Positions 8,570 to 17,670 of a stretch of DNA of 64,000 bases are shown here, in pieces. Each line of letters begins with the position of its first letter. Positions within the stretch are counted from its first letter, which is position 1. Position numbers and translations under genes: made by a program. The stretch is taken from the NCBI GenBank assembly GCA_033764725.1, contig JANRIR010000021.1:130328-194327 (forward strand), read 5' to 3'. Source of the DNA: RI-43 sp033764725 (GTDB lineage: Bacteria; Pseudomonadota; Alphaproteobacteria; Caulobacterales; Aquidulcibacteraceae). The notes under the pieces were generated by a model, which did no database searches, was not told where the DNA came from, and saw nothing but the letters and a program-made list of their open reading frames with translations.

Positions 8570-8977
8570 ATGACCAGCCCCGACGCCAGGCCGCCGACCG
8601 TCCCCCGCGCCAGCGAGCCGACCTTCCTTTTCCTGTGCTGGGACGGGCCCGGCGCGGCCGCCCTGCGCACGCGCGACCTCGACGGCCACCTCGCCCATGT
8701 CGAGGCGCACTGGCGGCGCTATGTCGTGGCCGGCCCAATGCGCAACCCAGGCGAGGACGCGCTGTGCGGCTCGATGTTCATCGTCCTGGCGGCGGACCTG
8801 GAGGCCGCCTGGGCGCTGATGCGCGGCGACCCCTATATCTCCAACGGCCAGTACGCGCGCATCGAGGTGCGCGACTTCACCCAATCGATCGGCTTGGCCG
8901 TTGGCGGCAAAATCTGGGAGAGCGCCGACTCCATCCGCCACCGCGCCGCCGGCGGCCCGTCCCAGGCTCGCCCCTGA
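8570..8977 (+). CDS. YciI-like protein
   Basis: This 135-residue protein has the YciI ferredoxin-like pattern: DGPGAAALRTRDLDGHLAHVEAHW, VAGPMRN, GSMFIVLAADLEAAWALM and GDPYISNGQYARIEVRDF. YciI proteins are small, often dimeric, and mostly of unknown function; the conserved His-Asp pair suggests an enzyme. Start ATG 8570 follows AAAGG. It is encoded divergently from the hydro-lyase operon and just before the GntR regulator, possibly co-transcribed with it. Confidence 0.8.
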   Translation: MTSPDARPPTVPRASEPTFLFLCWDGPGAAALRTRDLDGHLAHVEAHWRRYVVAGPMRNPGEDALCGSMFIVLAADLEAAWALMRGDPYISNGQYARIEVRDFTQSIGLAVGGKIWESADSIRHRAAGGPSQARP

Positions 8978-9002
8978 CGCCAGAAAAGGCTAAGTGTTTC
9001 AG

Positions 9003-9851
9003 ATGCGCGCCGCCGCTCTACCCCAATCCAAGGCACGACCGAAGCCTCAGGCCACGACCCCGTCCAAAGCGGAGGCCTCTCCGCTCACGCCGGACCTGAT
9101 CGACGAGGACAGCCCCACCCCGCTCTACCACCAGGTGTATCTGGCGCTGCGCGAGCGCATCCGCAGCGGCGTTTACCCGACCGGGTCGCTGCTGCCCGGC
9201 GAGCAGGAGCTGGTGCGGGTGATGGGCGTCTCGCGCATCACCGTGAAGCGGGCGCTGAACGAGTTGGCCGCCGGCGGCTTTGTGGCGCGCCATCGCGGCC
9301 GCGGCACCAGCGTGACCTTCAACGCCGCCGCGCCGGTGGTCAAAGGCAGCTTTGAAAACCTGTTCGAAAGCCTGAAATTGATGGGCCTCGGCACCGAGGT
9401 CGAACTGCTCGACGTCGCCGAAGTCGACGCCGATGACGCCCTCGCCGATCTCATGGGCCTGGAGCCGGGGGCGCCGCTGCAGCGCGCGGTGCGTCTGCGC
9501 AAGATCGAAGGCGCGCCATTCTCCTATCTCGTCACCCACGTGCCCGCCGACATCGCGCGCCGCTTCCCGACCGCGGAACTGGCGAAAACGCCGCTTCTCG
9601 AGCTGCTCGAGCGCGCCGGCTTCGTGGCGGTGGAGGCCGAGCAATGGATCAGCGCCTGCGCAGCCGATCCAGAAACGGCCAAGGCGCTTGGGCTCGCCTC
9701 CGGCGCGCCGGTGCTCGAGATCAAGCGCATCATGCGCGACCAGGAAGGCCGCGTCGTCGAAGCGCTGCAGGGCCATTACCGGCCCGAGCGCTTCCAGCAC
9801 CACATGAAGCTCACCCGCCGGCGCCGGCGCGGCCGCGACGAGTGGCGTTAG
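9003..9851 (+). CDS. GntR-family transcriptional regulator, HutC/UTRA type (candidate cluster regulator)
   Basis: The protein has 282 residues from ATG 9003 (GTG 8994 is an alternative). After a basic, Pro/Ala-rich leader, residues 39-104 form the winged helix-turn-helix (PLYHQVYLALRERIRSG, GEQELVRVMGVSRITVKRALNEL, GRGT). Residues from about 115 to 275 form a UTRA ligand-binding domain with GAPLQRAVRLRKIEG and GAPVLEIKRIMRD. HutC-type regulators are usually repressors released by a pathway metabolite and often bind TGGTATA-type half-sites. The recurring cluster motif has TTGGTATATC on one strand, making this the best candidate for its binding protein. The C-terminus is very basic (KLTRRRRRGRDEWR). 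Confidence 0.9.
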   Translation: MRAAALPQSKARPKPQATTPSKAEASPLTPDLIDEDSPTPLYHQVYLALRERIRSGVYPTGSLLPGEQELVRVMGVSRITVKRALNELAAGGFVARHRGRGTSVTFNAAAPVVKGSFENLFESLKLMGLGTEVELLDVAEVDADDALADLMGLEPGAPLQRAVRLRKIEGAPFSYLVTHVPADIARRFPTAELAKTPLLELLERAGFVAVEAEQWISACAADPETAKALGLASGAPVLEIKRIMRDQEGRVVEALQGHYRPERFQHHMKLTRRRRRGRDEWR

Positions 9852-9877
9852 CAGGCGCCGCTTGGCGCGCCGCGCCC

Positions 9878-9894
9878 AAATGATATACCAACTT
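9878..9894 (+). promoter_or_regulatory. Cluster motif site 4 (membrane protein / oxidase / ALDH operon)
   Basis: AAATGATATACCAACTT lies 21 bp before the TTG start at 9915 and matches site 1 across 17 bases. A TTGGCG hexamer at 9862-9867 could be a -35 if the TATA part works as a -10. Confidence 0.7.
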
Positions 9895-9914
9895 GGGAAA
9901 CCAAGGACCGCCGC

Positions 9915-10547
9915 TTGGAGCTCGCCGCGCTCTCGTTCCTGCATGTGCTGGTCTTCGTCTATTGGCTGGGCGGGGATCTCGGCGCTTTCGCGGCCTCATT
10001 CGCGCTGACCAACGACAAGGCGGCGCCGGCGGCGCGCCTGGCGGCGGCGAAATTGCTGGGCGATCTCGACATGGCCCCGCGCACCGCGCTGATCCTGGCG
10101 GCGCCGACCGGGCTTGCGCTCGCTGAAGCCAAAGGCTGGCTCGCGCTCGGAGCGCCGCTGATCGCGGCGGTGTGGGCGGGCAGTCTGGTCTGGCTGGCCC
10201 TGGCGTGGCGCATCCATCTGAAGCATGGCGCAGCGCCTTGGTCGCGGCGCGTCGATCTGGCGATCCGCGTCGCTGCGCTTGTCGCACTCGCGGCGGCCGC
10301 GGCGATGGCGCCGATCGAAGGCGTTTTGCGCATCAAGCTTGCGCTGCTCGCCGGCGCCATCGCGTGCGGCCTGTTCATCCGCTACGCGTTGCGCAGTTTC
10401 GGGCCCGCGCTGGCGCCGTTGGCTGCAGGCGCGCCGACGCCGCAGAGCGACGCGGCCATCGCTGACGCGCTGCGCATCGCGCGGCCGGGCGTGATCGCGA
10501 TCTGGGCGCTGATCAGCGCCGCTGCATGGCTTGGTCTTTCACTTTAG
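9915..10547 (+). CDS. Integral membrane protein, paralogue of 45710-46402
   Basis: This 210-residue hydrophobic protein starts at TTG 9915, seven bases after AAGGA. It begins with a helix carrying FLHVLVFVYWLGGDLGAFAAS and has about four to five further hydrophobic segments. The signature is shared with the protein at 45710-46402 (LHILAMVYWLGGEWGVFQ), so the two are homologous. The family looks like a CopD/DUF2269-type four- to five-helix protein; the His-Trp pair in helix 1 might bind haem or metal, but this is a guess. Both copies carry the cluster motif upstream. It probably starts the operon with the FAD oxidase, 14 bp downstream. Confidence 0.75.
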   Translation: MELAALSFLHVLVFVYWLGGDLGAFAASFALTNDKAAPAARLAAAKLLGDLDMAPRTALILAAPTGLALAEAKGWLALGAPLIAAVWAGSLVWLALAWRIHLKHGAAPWSRRVDLAIRVAALVALAAAAAMAPIEGVLRIKLALLAGAIACGLFIRYALRSFGPALAPLAAGAPTPQSDAAIADALRIARPGVIAIWALISAAAWLGLSL

Positions 10548-10561
10548 CACGGGAGCGCCGC

Positions 10562-12142
10562 ATGGCCGACACGGCATCGTTTTCGCTGAAGGCGCAACTG
10601 GCGCAGATCGTCGGGCCCGATTTTGTGCAGGACGACGAAAAACTGCGCGCGCTGATGAGTGAGGACATCTGGTCCCGCGGCGGGATGGCGTCACTCGTCG
10701 TGGCGCCGGGCGATCTCGATGAAGCGTCGCGCGCCGTCGCCGTCGCTGCGCGCAACGGCGCGGCGATCCTGCCGCGCGGCGGCGGCATGTCCTACACCGG
10801 CGGCTATGCGGCGAAGGAAGCCGGCGGCGTCGTGTTCGACATGCGCCGCATGAACAAAATATTGTCGATCGACGAAACCAATATGACCGTCACCGTGCAG
10901 GCCGGCGCAACATGGGCGGCGCTGCACGAGGCCTTGAAGTCGCGCGGCCTGCGCACGCCGTTTTGGGGGCCACTGTCAGGGATTTCCTCGACCATCGGCG
11001 GTGGACTGTCGCAAAACAACGCCTTCTTCGGCGCCGGCCAATACGGCACGACGGCGGAGAGCGTCGTGTCGATCACCGTCGTCCTCGCCGACGGAACGGT
11101 GCTGCGGACGGGCGCCGCCGCGCGCGCGGGCGGCGCGCCGTTTTACCGGTTCGACGGGCCGGATGCGGCCGGGCTGTTCATGGGCGATTGCGGCGCCTTC
11201 GGGCTCAAGGCGGAGGCGACGTTTCGTTTGATCCGCGCGCCGGAGCACGAAGGCTGGGCGTCGTTCTCGTTCGCGCAACCCGAACCATGCGCGCGCGCGA
11301 TGGCTGAGGTCGCGCGCGCAGGTCTTGCCTGCGAAGCGTTCGGCTTCGATCCTGCGCTGGCGCGGCTGCGGCTGAAGCGCGCCTCGCTGCTTGCCGATGC
11401 AGGCGCGCTGGCGAAAGTGGTGACGTCGCAAAAGTCCGTGCTCGCGGGCCTCAAGGAAGGCGCGAAGATGGCGCTCGCCGGGCGCAGCTTTCTCGACGAG
11501 GGCGATTATTCGCTGCACGTCGTCGCCGAAGGGCGCAGCAGGGCCGGCGTCGATCACGATCTCGCCGCGATCCGCGCGATCGTGAAAACGCATGGCGGCG
11601 AGGAGGTCGAAAACACAATCCCCAAAGTGATCCGCGCCAATCCGTTCACGCCGCTCAACAATGTTCTCGGCCCCGAAGGCGAACGCTGGGTCCCGATCCA
11701 CGGGATCGTGCGCCTCGGCGATGCGGCAGCCTGCTGGAGCGCGCTCGACGCCGCATTCGCCGCACGACGCGCCGCGCTCGATGCGATCGGCGCGACCACC
11801 GGGTATCTCATCACCACGCTGTCGACGAACGCGTTCCTGATCGAGCCGGTGTTCTTCTGGCCGGAAGAACGCTTCGCGCTGCACGAGGCGACGGTTGAGC
11901 CGCATTATCTTGCGAAACTGCCGAAGCTTTCCGCAAACCCGGCGGCGACCGACATCATCGTTGCGACGCGTCAGGACATCCTCGACGTGTTTCAGCGCTT
12001 CGGCGCGGCGCATTTCCAGGTCGGCCGCACCTATCCTTTCGCGCAAACGCGCGCGCCGGAAGCGCTGGCGACGCTGCGCGCGCTGAAGCGCGCGGTCGAT
12101 CCCGAAAACCGCATGAATCCTGGCGTTCTGGGCCTCTCATGA
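10562..12142 (+). CDS. FAD-linked oxidase (GlcD/VAO-type)
   Basis: This 526-residue flavoprotein starts at ATG 10562 after GGGAG. The PCMH-type FAD-binding domain is clear: ILPRGGGMSYTGGY, VTVQAGATWAALHEALKSRG, GISSTIGGGLSQN and YGTTAESVVS. The C-terminus ends KRAVDPENRMNPGVLG, typical of glycolate/D-lactate oxidases and of VAO-type alcohol or phenol oxidases. It probably oxidises a hydroxy acid or alcohol in the pathway. It overlaps the aldehyde dehydrogenase by ATGA at 12139-12142, consistent with sequential alcohol and aldehyde oxidation. Confidence 0.88.
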   Translation: MADTASFSLKAQLAQIVGPDFVQDDEKLRALMSEDIWSRGGMASLVVAPGDLDEASRAVAVAARNGAAILPRGGGMSYTGGYAAKEAGGVVFDMRRMNKILSIDETNMTVTVQAGATWAALHEALKSRGLRTPFWGPLSGISSTIGGGLSQNNAFFGAGQYGTTAESVVSITVVLADGTVLRTGAAARAGGAPFYRFDGPDAAGLFMGDCGAFGLKAEATFRLIRAPEHEGWASFSFAQPEPCARAMAEVARAGLACEAFGFDPALARLRLKRASLLADAGALAKVVTSQKSVLAGLKEGAKMALAGRSFLDEGDYSLHVVAEGRSRAGVDHDLAAIRAIVKTHGGEEVENTIPKVIRANPFTPLNNVLGPEGERWVPIHGIVRLGDAAACWSALDAAFAARRAALDAIGATTGYLITTLSTNAFLIEPVFFWPEERFALHEATVEPHYLAKLPKLSANPAATDIIVATRQDILDVFQRFGAAHFQVGRTYPFAQTRAPEALATLRALKRAVDPENRMNPGVLGLS

Positions 12143-13566
12143 TCCGCCTGCGCGATCCACGCACCGGCGCCTGCGACGGCGAGGTCGCCCCGACCGCGCC
12201 CGGCGCCATCGCCGCGACGGCCGCGCGCCTGCGCGCCAACCAGGCCGCCTGGCGCGACGCCGGCGTCGACGCGCGCGCCCGCGCGCTCGCCCGCTTTCGC
12301 GATCAGATCGCCGCGCATGGCGATGCGATCGCTGCGGCGCTCGAGCGCGATACGGGCCGCCGCGCCATCGCGCGCCAGGAGGTCGCCGGCGTGATCGGCG
12401 CGCTCAATGGGTGGATCGCGCAGGCGCCAGGCCTCATCGCCAGCGCGTGGACGCCCGGTCGCGCGATGCCGCACATCAAACACCGGCCGGATTTTTCACC
12501 GTTTCCGCTGGTTGGGGTCATCAGCCCGTGGAACTTCCCGCTGACGCTGTCGATGATCGATACGATCCCTGCGCTGCTCGCCGGTTGCGCGGCGATGCTG
12601 AAGCCTTCCGAAGTGACGCCGCGCTTTCTCGCCCCGCTGCGCGCCGCGATCGCTGAAACGCCAGCGGTCGGCGCCGTGTTCGAGGCGATCGTCGGCGACG
12701 GGAGCGCTGGCGCGGCGCTGATCGACTGCGTCGACGCCGTGTGCTTCACCGGTTCCGTCGCGACGGGCCGGAAGGTCGCCGCGCACTGCGCGCAGCGCAT
12801 GATCCCGGCGTTTCTCGAGCTTGGCGGCAAGGATCCGCTGATCATTCTCGACGACGCAGATCTCGACGATGCAGTTACTGCAGCGCTGCGTGGATCGGTT
12901 CTGTCCACGGGGCAAGCCTGCCAATCGATCGAACGCATCTATGTCGCGCGACCGCTCTACGATGATTTCGTTGCCCGGCTCACCCAGGCTGCCGCCGCAT
13001 GCCGCTTGAACTGGCCCGACATCGGCGCCGGAGAGATCGGGCCGATCATTTTTGACAAACAGGCCGCCATCCTTGAAAGCCAACTCGCCGACGCCGTCGC
13101 CAAAGGCGCGCGCATCCTCACCGGCGGCGCGGTGGAGCATCACGGCGGCGGCTTGTGGCTGCGGCCGACAGTCGTCGTCGATGTCGATCACACCATGACA
13201 CTGATGACGGAGGAAACGTTCGGGCCCATCATGCCCGTCATGGCGTTCGACACGGTCGACCAGGCCGTCGCGCTGGCGAACGACAGCGTCTACGGCTTGT
13301 CGGCCGCAGTGTTCGCCGGAACGCTCGAGCGCGCCGAAAGCATCGCGCTGCAGGTGAACGCCGGCGCCGTCAGCCTCAATGATGCGGCGTTGACAGCGTT
13401 GTTTTACGAAGCCGAGAAACATGCCTTCGGGCTTTCTGGGCTCGGCGGATCGCGCATGGGCGCTGCGGGTTTTCACCGCTTCCTGCGCCGCAAAGCGCTG
13501 ATCGCCAATACCGGAAAGCCGGCGCCGCTTTCAGCGTTCGCGGAGGACGCAGCCTCACGAGGGTGA
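12139..13566 (+). CDS. NAD(P)-dependent aldehyde dehydrogenase
   Basis: This 475-residue ALDH superfamily protein has VISPWNFPL near residue 128, general base Glu227 in LELGGKDP and nucleophile Cys261 in STGQACQS. EETFGPIMPV is also present. It is coupled to the FAD-linked oxidase and probably turns the resulting aldehyde into an acid. The 3' end overlaps the convergent amidase gene by 12 bp. Substrate is unknown. Confidence 0.92.
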   Translation: MIRLRDPRTGACDGEVAPTAPGAIAATAARLRANQAAWRDAGVDARARALARFRDQIAAHGDAIAAALERDTGRRAIARQEVAGVIGALNGWIAQAPGLIASAWTPGRAMPHIKHRPDFSPFPLVGVISPWNFPLTLSMIDTIPALLAGCAAMLKPSEVTPRFLAPLRAAIAETPAVGAVFEAIVGDGSAGAALIDCVDAVCFTGSVATGRKVAAHCAQRMIPAFLELGGKDPLIILDDADLDDAVTAALRGSVLSTGQACQSIERIYVARPLYDDFVARLTQAAAACRLNWPDIGAGEIGPIIFDKQAAILESQLADAVAKGARILTGGAVEHHGGGLWLRPTVVVDVDHTMTLMTEETFGPIMPVMAFDTVDQAVALANDSVYGLSAAVFAGTLERAESIALQVNAGAVSLNDAALTALFYEAEKHAFGLSGLGGSRMGAAGFHRFLRRKALIANTGKPAPLSAFAEDAASRG

Positions 13567-14880
13567 GTCGAACGCCTCCGCCAAGGCGAGGCAAAACGCG
13601 TCTTCGCCGAACGGCGCGACGATCTGCAATCCGCACGGCAGACCTTGCGCGTCGGCGCCCATCGGCACGCTGATCGCCGGCAGGCCTGCGACATTGGCCA
13701 GCGCGGTGAGATCCGCCTGCGCCGCCGGCGCTGGCTGGTCATGCGGAAACGCGACGTGCGGCGTCGTCGGCAGGATCACTGCGTCGATTGCGTCGAAGGC
13801 GCGCCGCAGAGCTGCGCGCGTATGCGCAATGTCGAAATACGCCCGCGCCAGCTTCTCCGCGGGCATCGTCGCGCCATAGGCGAGCAGCGCGCGCAAGCCG
13901 GACGACAAACCGCCATCGTCGCGCACCGCGGCAAGTGCGACTGCGCCCTCCGCCTCCGTCACCAGCAAAGCCGCACGCCGCACTGCCGCAAACGATACGT
14001 CCCAATCGACTGCGACCAGCTCCGCGCCCAACGCAGCGAAACGGGTCTTTGCGCGGTCGAACGCGGCGGCAATATCGGGCTCGACGGCGACGTCAAGCGC
14101 CGGCGCGCCGATGCGCACGCCGTGAAGATCGAGCTCGCCCTCGTCGATATCGAACGCCAGCGAGAACGGATCGCGCGCATCGTACCCCTGAATCGCATCC
14201 AGCAGCAGGCGCGCGTCGGCGGGCGTCGCTGCGTGCACGCCGACATGGTCGAGCGACCAGGACAAGAGCTCAACGCCAGCGCGCGACACGCGGCCGAAGC
14301 TGGGCTTCATGCCGACAATGCCGCAATATGCGCTCGGCAACCGCACCGAACCCATGGTGTCGGTTCCGATTGCGCCGGCGCAGAAGCCCGCCGCCGTCGC
14401 CGCCGCCGATCCGCCCGACGATCCGCCCGGCGTGTAGCCGTCGCGCAGCGGATGCATGCAGGCGCCGTAGAGCGGGCTGGTCGTCGTCGCGCCAAAAGCG
14501 GCCTCATGCATATTCGCGACGCCGATCACCACCACGCCGGCCGCACGCAGCCGCGCCACGCATGCCGCATCGGACTGCGCCATGCGCTGCGCAAACGGCG
14601 CCATTGCGGCCGTCCACGGCGCGCCTTCGACCGCGACATTCGCCTTCACAGCGATCGGCGCCCCATCGATCAGCGACAGGGGCTTGCGATCCCGCCATCG
14701 CTGCGTCGATGCGCGCGCCGCCGCCTCCGCCTCGGCCCAAAGCGGATGCACGATCGCATTGAGCGCTGCGTTCCGCGCCTCCGCGCGCGCGCGGCAGGCC
14801 TCAAGCGCCGATAGCGGCGTCGATGCGCCCTGCGCAAAGGCCTTGCGCAGAGCGGCGATGGACTGAGGCTCCGCACTCAT
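13555..14880 (-). CDS. Amidase-signature family amidase
   Basis: This 441-residue protein shows the Ser-cisSer-Lys triad of the amidase signature family: Lys79 in IAVKANV, Ser154 in PGGSSGGSAAA and Ser178 in GTDTMGSVRLP. Met replaces the usual first Gly of GTDTGGS. Such enzymes hydrolyse linear amides, including aryl amides and ureas such as allophanate. It overlaps the acyl-CoA ligase stop/start by 4 bp. I infer that an amide is hydrolysed to an acid that the adjacent CoA ligase activates. Confidence 0.92.
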   Translation of the reverse strand: MSAEPQSIAALRKAFAQGASTPLSALEACRARAEARNAALNAIVHPLWAEAEAAARASTQRWRDRKPLSLIDGAPIAVKANVAVEGAPWTAAMAPFAQRMAQSDAACVARLRAAGVVVIGVANMHEAAFGATTTSPLYGACMHPLRDGYTPGGSSGGSAAATAAGFCAGAIGTDTMGSVRLPSAYCGIVGMKPSFGRVSRAGVELLSWSLDHVGVHAATPADARLLLDAIQGYDARDPFSLAFDIDEGELDLHGVRIGAPALDVAVEPDIAAAFDRAKTRFAALGAELVAVDWDVSFAAVRRAALLVTEAEGAVALAAVRDDGGLSSGLRALLAYGATMPAEKLARAYFDIAHTRAALRRAFDAIDAVILPTTPHVAFPHDQPAPAAQADLTALANVAGLPAISVPMGADAQGLPCGLQIVAPFGEDAFCLALAEAFDSPS

Positions 14881-16280
14881 GGCTTGCGCTCGTCGAGCAG
14901 GCGGATCGGCTTCTGACGCGTGTCGATCTGCGTCAGCGTCGCGGTGGCGCCGATCGGCGCGAGCTCGACGCCGACCTCGATGCCTAGCTTGCGCTTCAGT
15001 ATGTCCTGAAACGCGGCGGCGATTTCGGCATGCAGCGCGTGCGCCTCCGCGACGACGATCAGCGCATCCCTGTTTTGCGCGTCGCGCACGGCGCGACAGA
15101 TGAACTCGCCGGCGAACGCCGCGTGCTCGGCCAGCATTGGCCCCACGGCCTGCGGAAACACATTGATGCCGCGCACCTTCACCATGTTGTCCGAGCGGCC
15201 AAGAAAGCCTTCCATGCGGCGCAAATTCAGTCCCAACGCGGAGCGACCTGTCTTGATCTGCGTGACGTCATGCGTGTTGAATCGAATGATGGGGTAGACG
15301 TCATCCTTGAACAGGCACGTCACGATCAAATCACCGGCGCGGCCGTCCTCCAGCGCGGCGCCGGTTTCGATATCGCAGACTTCGACGATGTGGGCGTCCT
15401 CGAAGATGTACAGTCCGTCCTGATCAGGACCCTCGCCGGCGATCACCCCGGTGTCGCCGACGCCGTACCAATCATAGCAGGCGGCGCCGCCCCACAAGGC
15501 CGAGACCGCCGCCTTGTCCTCGCGGCCGAACTGCCCGGAGATCATGCGGATGCGGATATCCTCGCCGATGCGCAGGCCGCTCTCCTCCGCCACGGCGGCG
15601 AGCTTCTTCACATAATCGGCGAAGCCGAGGATCGCGGTCGCGCCGAACTCCTTCATCAGCGCAACTTGTTGCGCGCTGCGCGTCTCCACGCCCGTGCCAG
15701 CCGACATGAACATCGCGCCAGTCCAATGCGTGACGGCCTCGCGAATATAGTGGCCGCCATTGATCATGCCGTGCCCATAGACCGAGTGCGCCACATCAGC
15801 CGGCCCGAGACCCTGCAGGCGAAACAGGCGGCCGAGCAAAAGGTTCTGCACCTCGCGCGTCTTCGGGCCGAAAAACAGCGGCTGCGGCTTGCCCGTGGTG
15901 CCGCTCGTGGTGTGGAAGATGACTGGCGGCCTTTCGTGCGGCGGATAGGTTTCAAGGCCGGCGAAATCGCCGAATGGCGGCGCGTGTTCGATGGATGCGA
16001 TGATGTCGGATTTCTCGAACGTCGGCAGACGCGGCAGATCGTCGAGCGATCGAATGTCGCCGGGCTCGATCCCTGCCTTCCCCCAAAGCCTGCGGTAAAA
16101 TCCCATGCGCCAAGCGCGCGCGAGCACCGCCTGGAACCGCGCTTCCTGCTGTGCGCGCAATGCGTCGCGCGACACGCCGGCGGCGAAGCGCAAGAACGCA
16201 TCGCCAATCGGATATTCGGCGCGCAGGGCGTCCGGCTTGGCGACGTCGAAATATGTCACGCCTTCATCGGTTCGCGTCAC
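14877..16280 (-). CDS. Phenylacetate-CoA-ligase-like AMP-forming acyl-CoA ligase
   Basis: This 467-residue ANL-superfamily enzyme has the P-loop HTTSGTTGKPQP near residue 125, YDWYGVGDTG and the hinge region GRSDNMVKVRGINVFP. The last motif is typical of PaaK-type ligases, which activate aryl or short acids to CoA thioesters with ATP. It overlaps the MmgE/PrpD gene upstream (ATGA) and the amidase downstream, so the three form one operon. The natural acid is unknown. Confidence 0.92.
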   Translation of the reverse strand: MTRTDEGVTYFDVAKPDALRAEYPIGDAFLRFAAGVSRDALRAQQEARFQAVLARAWRMGFYRRLWGKAGIEPGDIRSLDDLPRLPTFEKSDIIASIEHAPPFGDFAGLETYPPHERPPVIFHTTSGTTGKPQPLFFGPKTREVQNLLLGRLFRLQGLGPADVAHSVYGHGMINGGHYIREAVTHWTGAMFMSAGTGVETRSAQQVALMKEFGATAILGFADYVKKLAAVAEESGLRIGEDIRIRMISGQFGREDKAAVSALWGGAACYDWYGVGDTGVIAGEGPDQDGLYIFEDAHIVEVCDIETGAALEDGRAGDLIVTCLFKDDVYPIIRFNTHDVTQIKTGRSALGLNLRRMEGFLGRSDNMVKVRGINVFPQAVGPMLAEHAAFAGEFICRAVRDAQNRDALIVVAEAHALHAEIAAAFQDILKRKLGIEVGVELAPIGATATLTQIDTRQKPIRLLDERKP

Positions 16281-17653
16281 AGCGCCTCCCCTGCCGCTGC
16301 ACGGCTCAATTGGCTGACATCGCTCAGGCCCAGGATATCCGCCGTCAAATGCTCCAGTGCAAGCGCGACGTCCTCACGCGGCGCGCCAAAGCCGAACGCG
16401 ACGCAATCGCGCAGTTTTTGAGCCTGTTGCGCCGACGAGAGGGGGCGCGCGGGCGTCCCCAATAGCGCGTCGATGCGCAGGCTCCGCTGCGCGCCGTCGG
16501 CGCGTTCGACCGTCAAGCTTTGCGGCGTGAATGCGGCGGCGTCTGCGTTGTCCTCAACGGCGACGGTCACGCGCTTCGCCAGCGCATGCGTCTCCGGATC
16601 GTTGAGAAACGCGGGCGTGAAATGCGACAGCGATACGGCGCCGAAGCGAAGCGCCGCAGCCGCGCAATAGGGCAAGCAAAGCCGCGCATAATTCACCTCG
16701 AGCGGTGCGACGATCGGTCGGCCGACAAGGTGATGAATGAGCGGCGTCACCGCGAAACGTAGCGACTGGATGGCCTCCGGCCGCACACCCTCGGCATGCA
16801 GCGCCAGCGCCATTTCGATGCCGCCATGCGCGGCGCGGCCTGTGGGGTGCGGCTTCCAGCTCACCGCGCGCAGCCGCGCGCCCGGCCGCAGCGACGGCCA
16901 GACGCGCTCCAGATCGAAACCCGTTTCGAAAAGCGTCAAATACCCGAACGGGCCGTCGAGCGCGCCCTTCGGGCCGGGCAGCCCGGCCTGCGCCAGATCG
17001 ACGGCTTGAAACGCGCTTTGCGCGGCGTGCGCGACCTGAACCGCCAAAGCAGGCGTGCCCTCGACATGAGCCTGCATCGTGCCCGACGCAAAGGCGAGCG
17101 CGTAGCCGAACGCATCGACCGTTTGCGCCTGCGACAAGGATCGCGCACGACACAATGCCGCGACCGCGCCGAACAAGCCGCACGTCGCCGGCCGGAAGAA
17201 TTTGATCTGCGTGGTGGCGGCGATCCCGAGCGAGCCCGCTACGTCCACGCCAGCCACGCACGCCGCAGCGAAGGCTTCGCCAGAGAGGCCGTGCGCGTCG
17301 GCTTCCGCAAACAGAACAGGCGCAACAACAGTCATCGGGTGCAGAACGGCCGCTTCGAGGACGCAGTCGAATTCCTGGCAATGCGCCTGAAAGGCGTTGA
17401 TGAACGCCGCCTGCGCCGCACTTATTGCGCCGCCGCCGCTCCACAGGCGCGCGCGGCCGGGCGCAGCCCATCCCAATGCGGCGCGGCGCGCGCTTTGCGC
17501 ATAAGGCGCAGCCGCCCCGCCAACCCCCACCGCAAGCGTGTCGCGCGTAAAATTGCTCAAAGCCGAAAGCGTTTCCGCATCAAGTGTGCGCGCATCCACG
17601 CCCAGCGCATGCGCAGCGAAGCGCTCGGACGCCGTTTGCGCGGCCGCGCTCAT
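16277..17653 (-). CDS. MmgE/PrpD family protein
   Basis: This 458-residue protein matches the MmgE/PrpD fold, with SARRAALGWAAPGRARLW, FINAFQAHCQEFDCVLEAAVLHPM, and a conserved lid region around WKPHPTGRAAHGGIEMAL. Characterised relatives are 2-methylcitrate dehydratase and cis-aconitate decarboxylase, so it may dehydrate or decarboxylate a branched tri- or dicarboxylate. It heads the operon with the CoA ligase and amidase. Its start lies only 17 bp from the divergent GntR gene, so that regulator probably controls it. Confidence 0.88.
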   Translation of the reverse strand: MSAAAQTASERFAAHALGVDARTLDAETLSALSNFTRDTLAVGVGGAAAPYAQSARRAALGWAAPGRARLWSGGGAISAAQAAFINAFQAHCQEFDCVLEAAVLHPMTVVAPVLFAEADAHGLSGEAFAAACVAGVDVAGSLGIAATTQIKFFRPATCGLFGAVAALCRARSLSQAQTVDAFGYALAFASGTMQAHVEGTPALAVQVAHAAQSAFQAVDLAQAGLPGPKGALDGPFGYLTLFETGFDLERVWPSLRPGARLRAVSWKPHPTGRAAHGGIEMALALHAEGVRPEAIQSLRFAVTPLIHHLVGRPIVAPLEVNYARLCLPYCAAAALRFGAVSLSHFTPAFLNDPETHALAKRVTVAVEDNADAAAFTPQSLTVERADGAQRSLRIDALLGTPARPLSSAQQAQKLRDCVAFGFGAPREDVALALEHLTADILGLSDVSQLSRAAAGEAL

Positions 17654-17670
17654 GGGCTAATACCTTGGCG

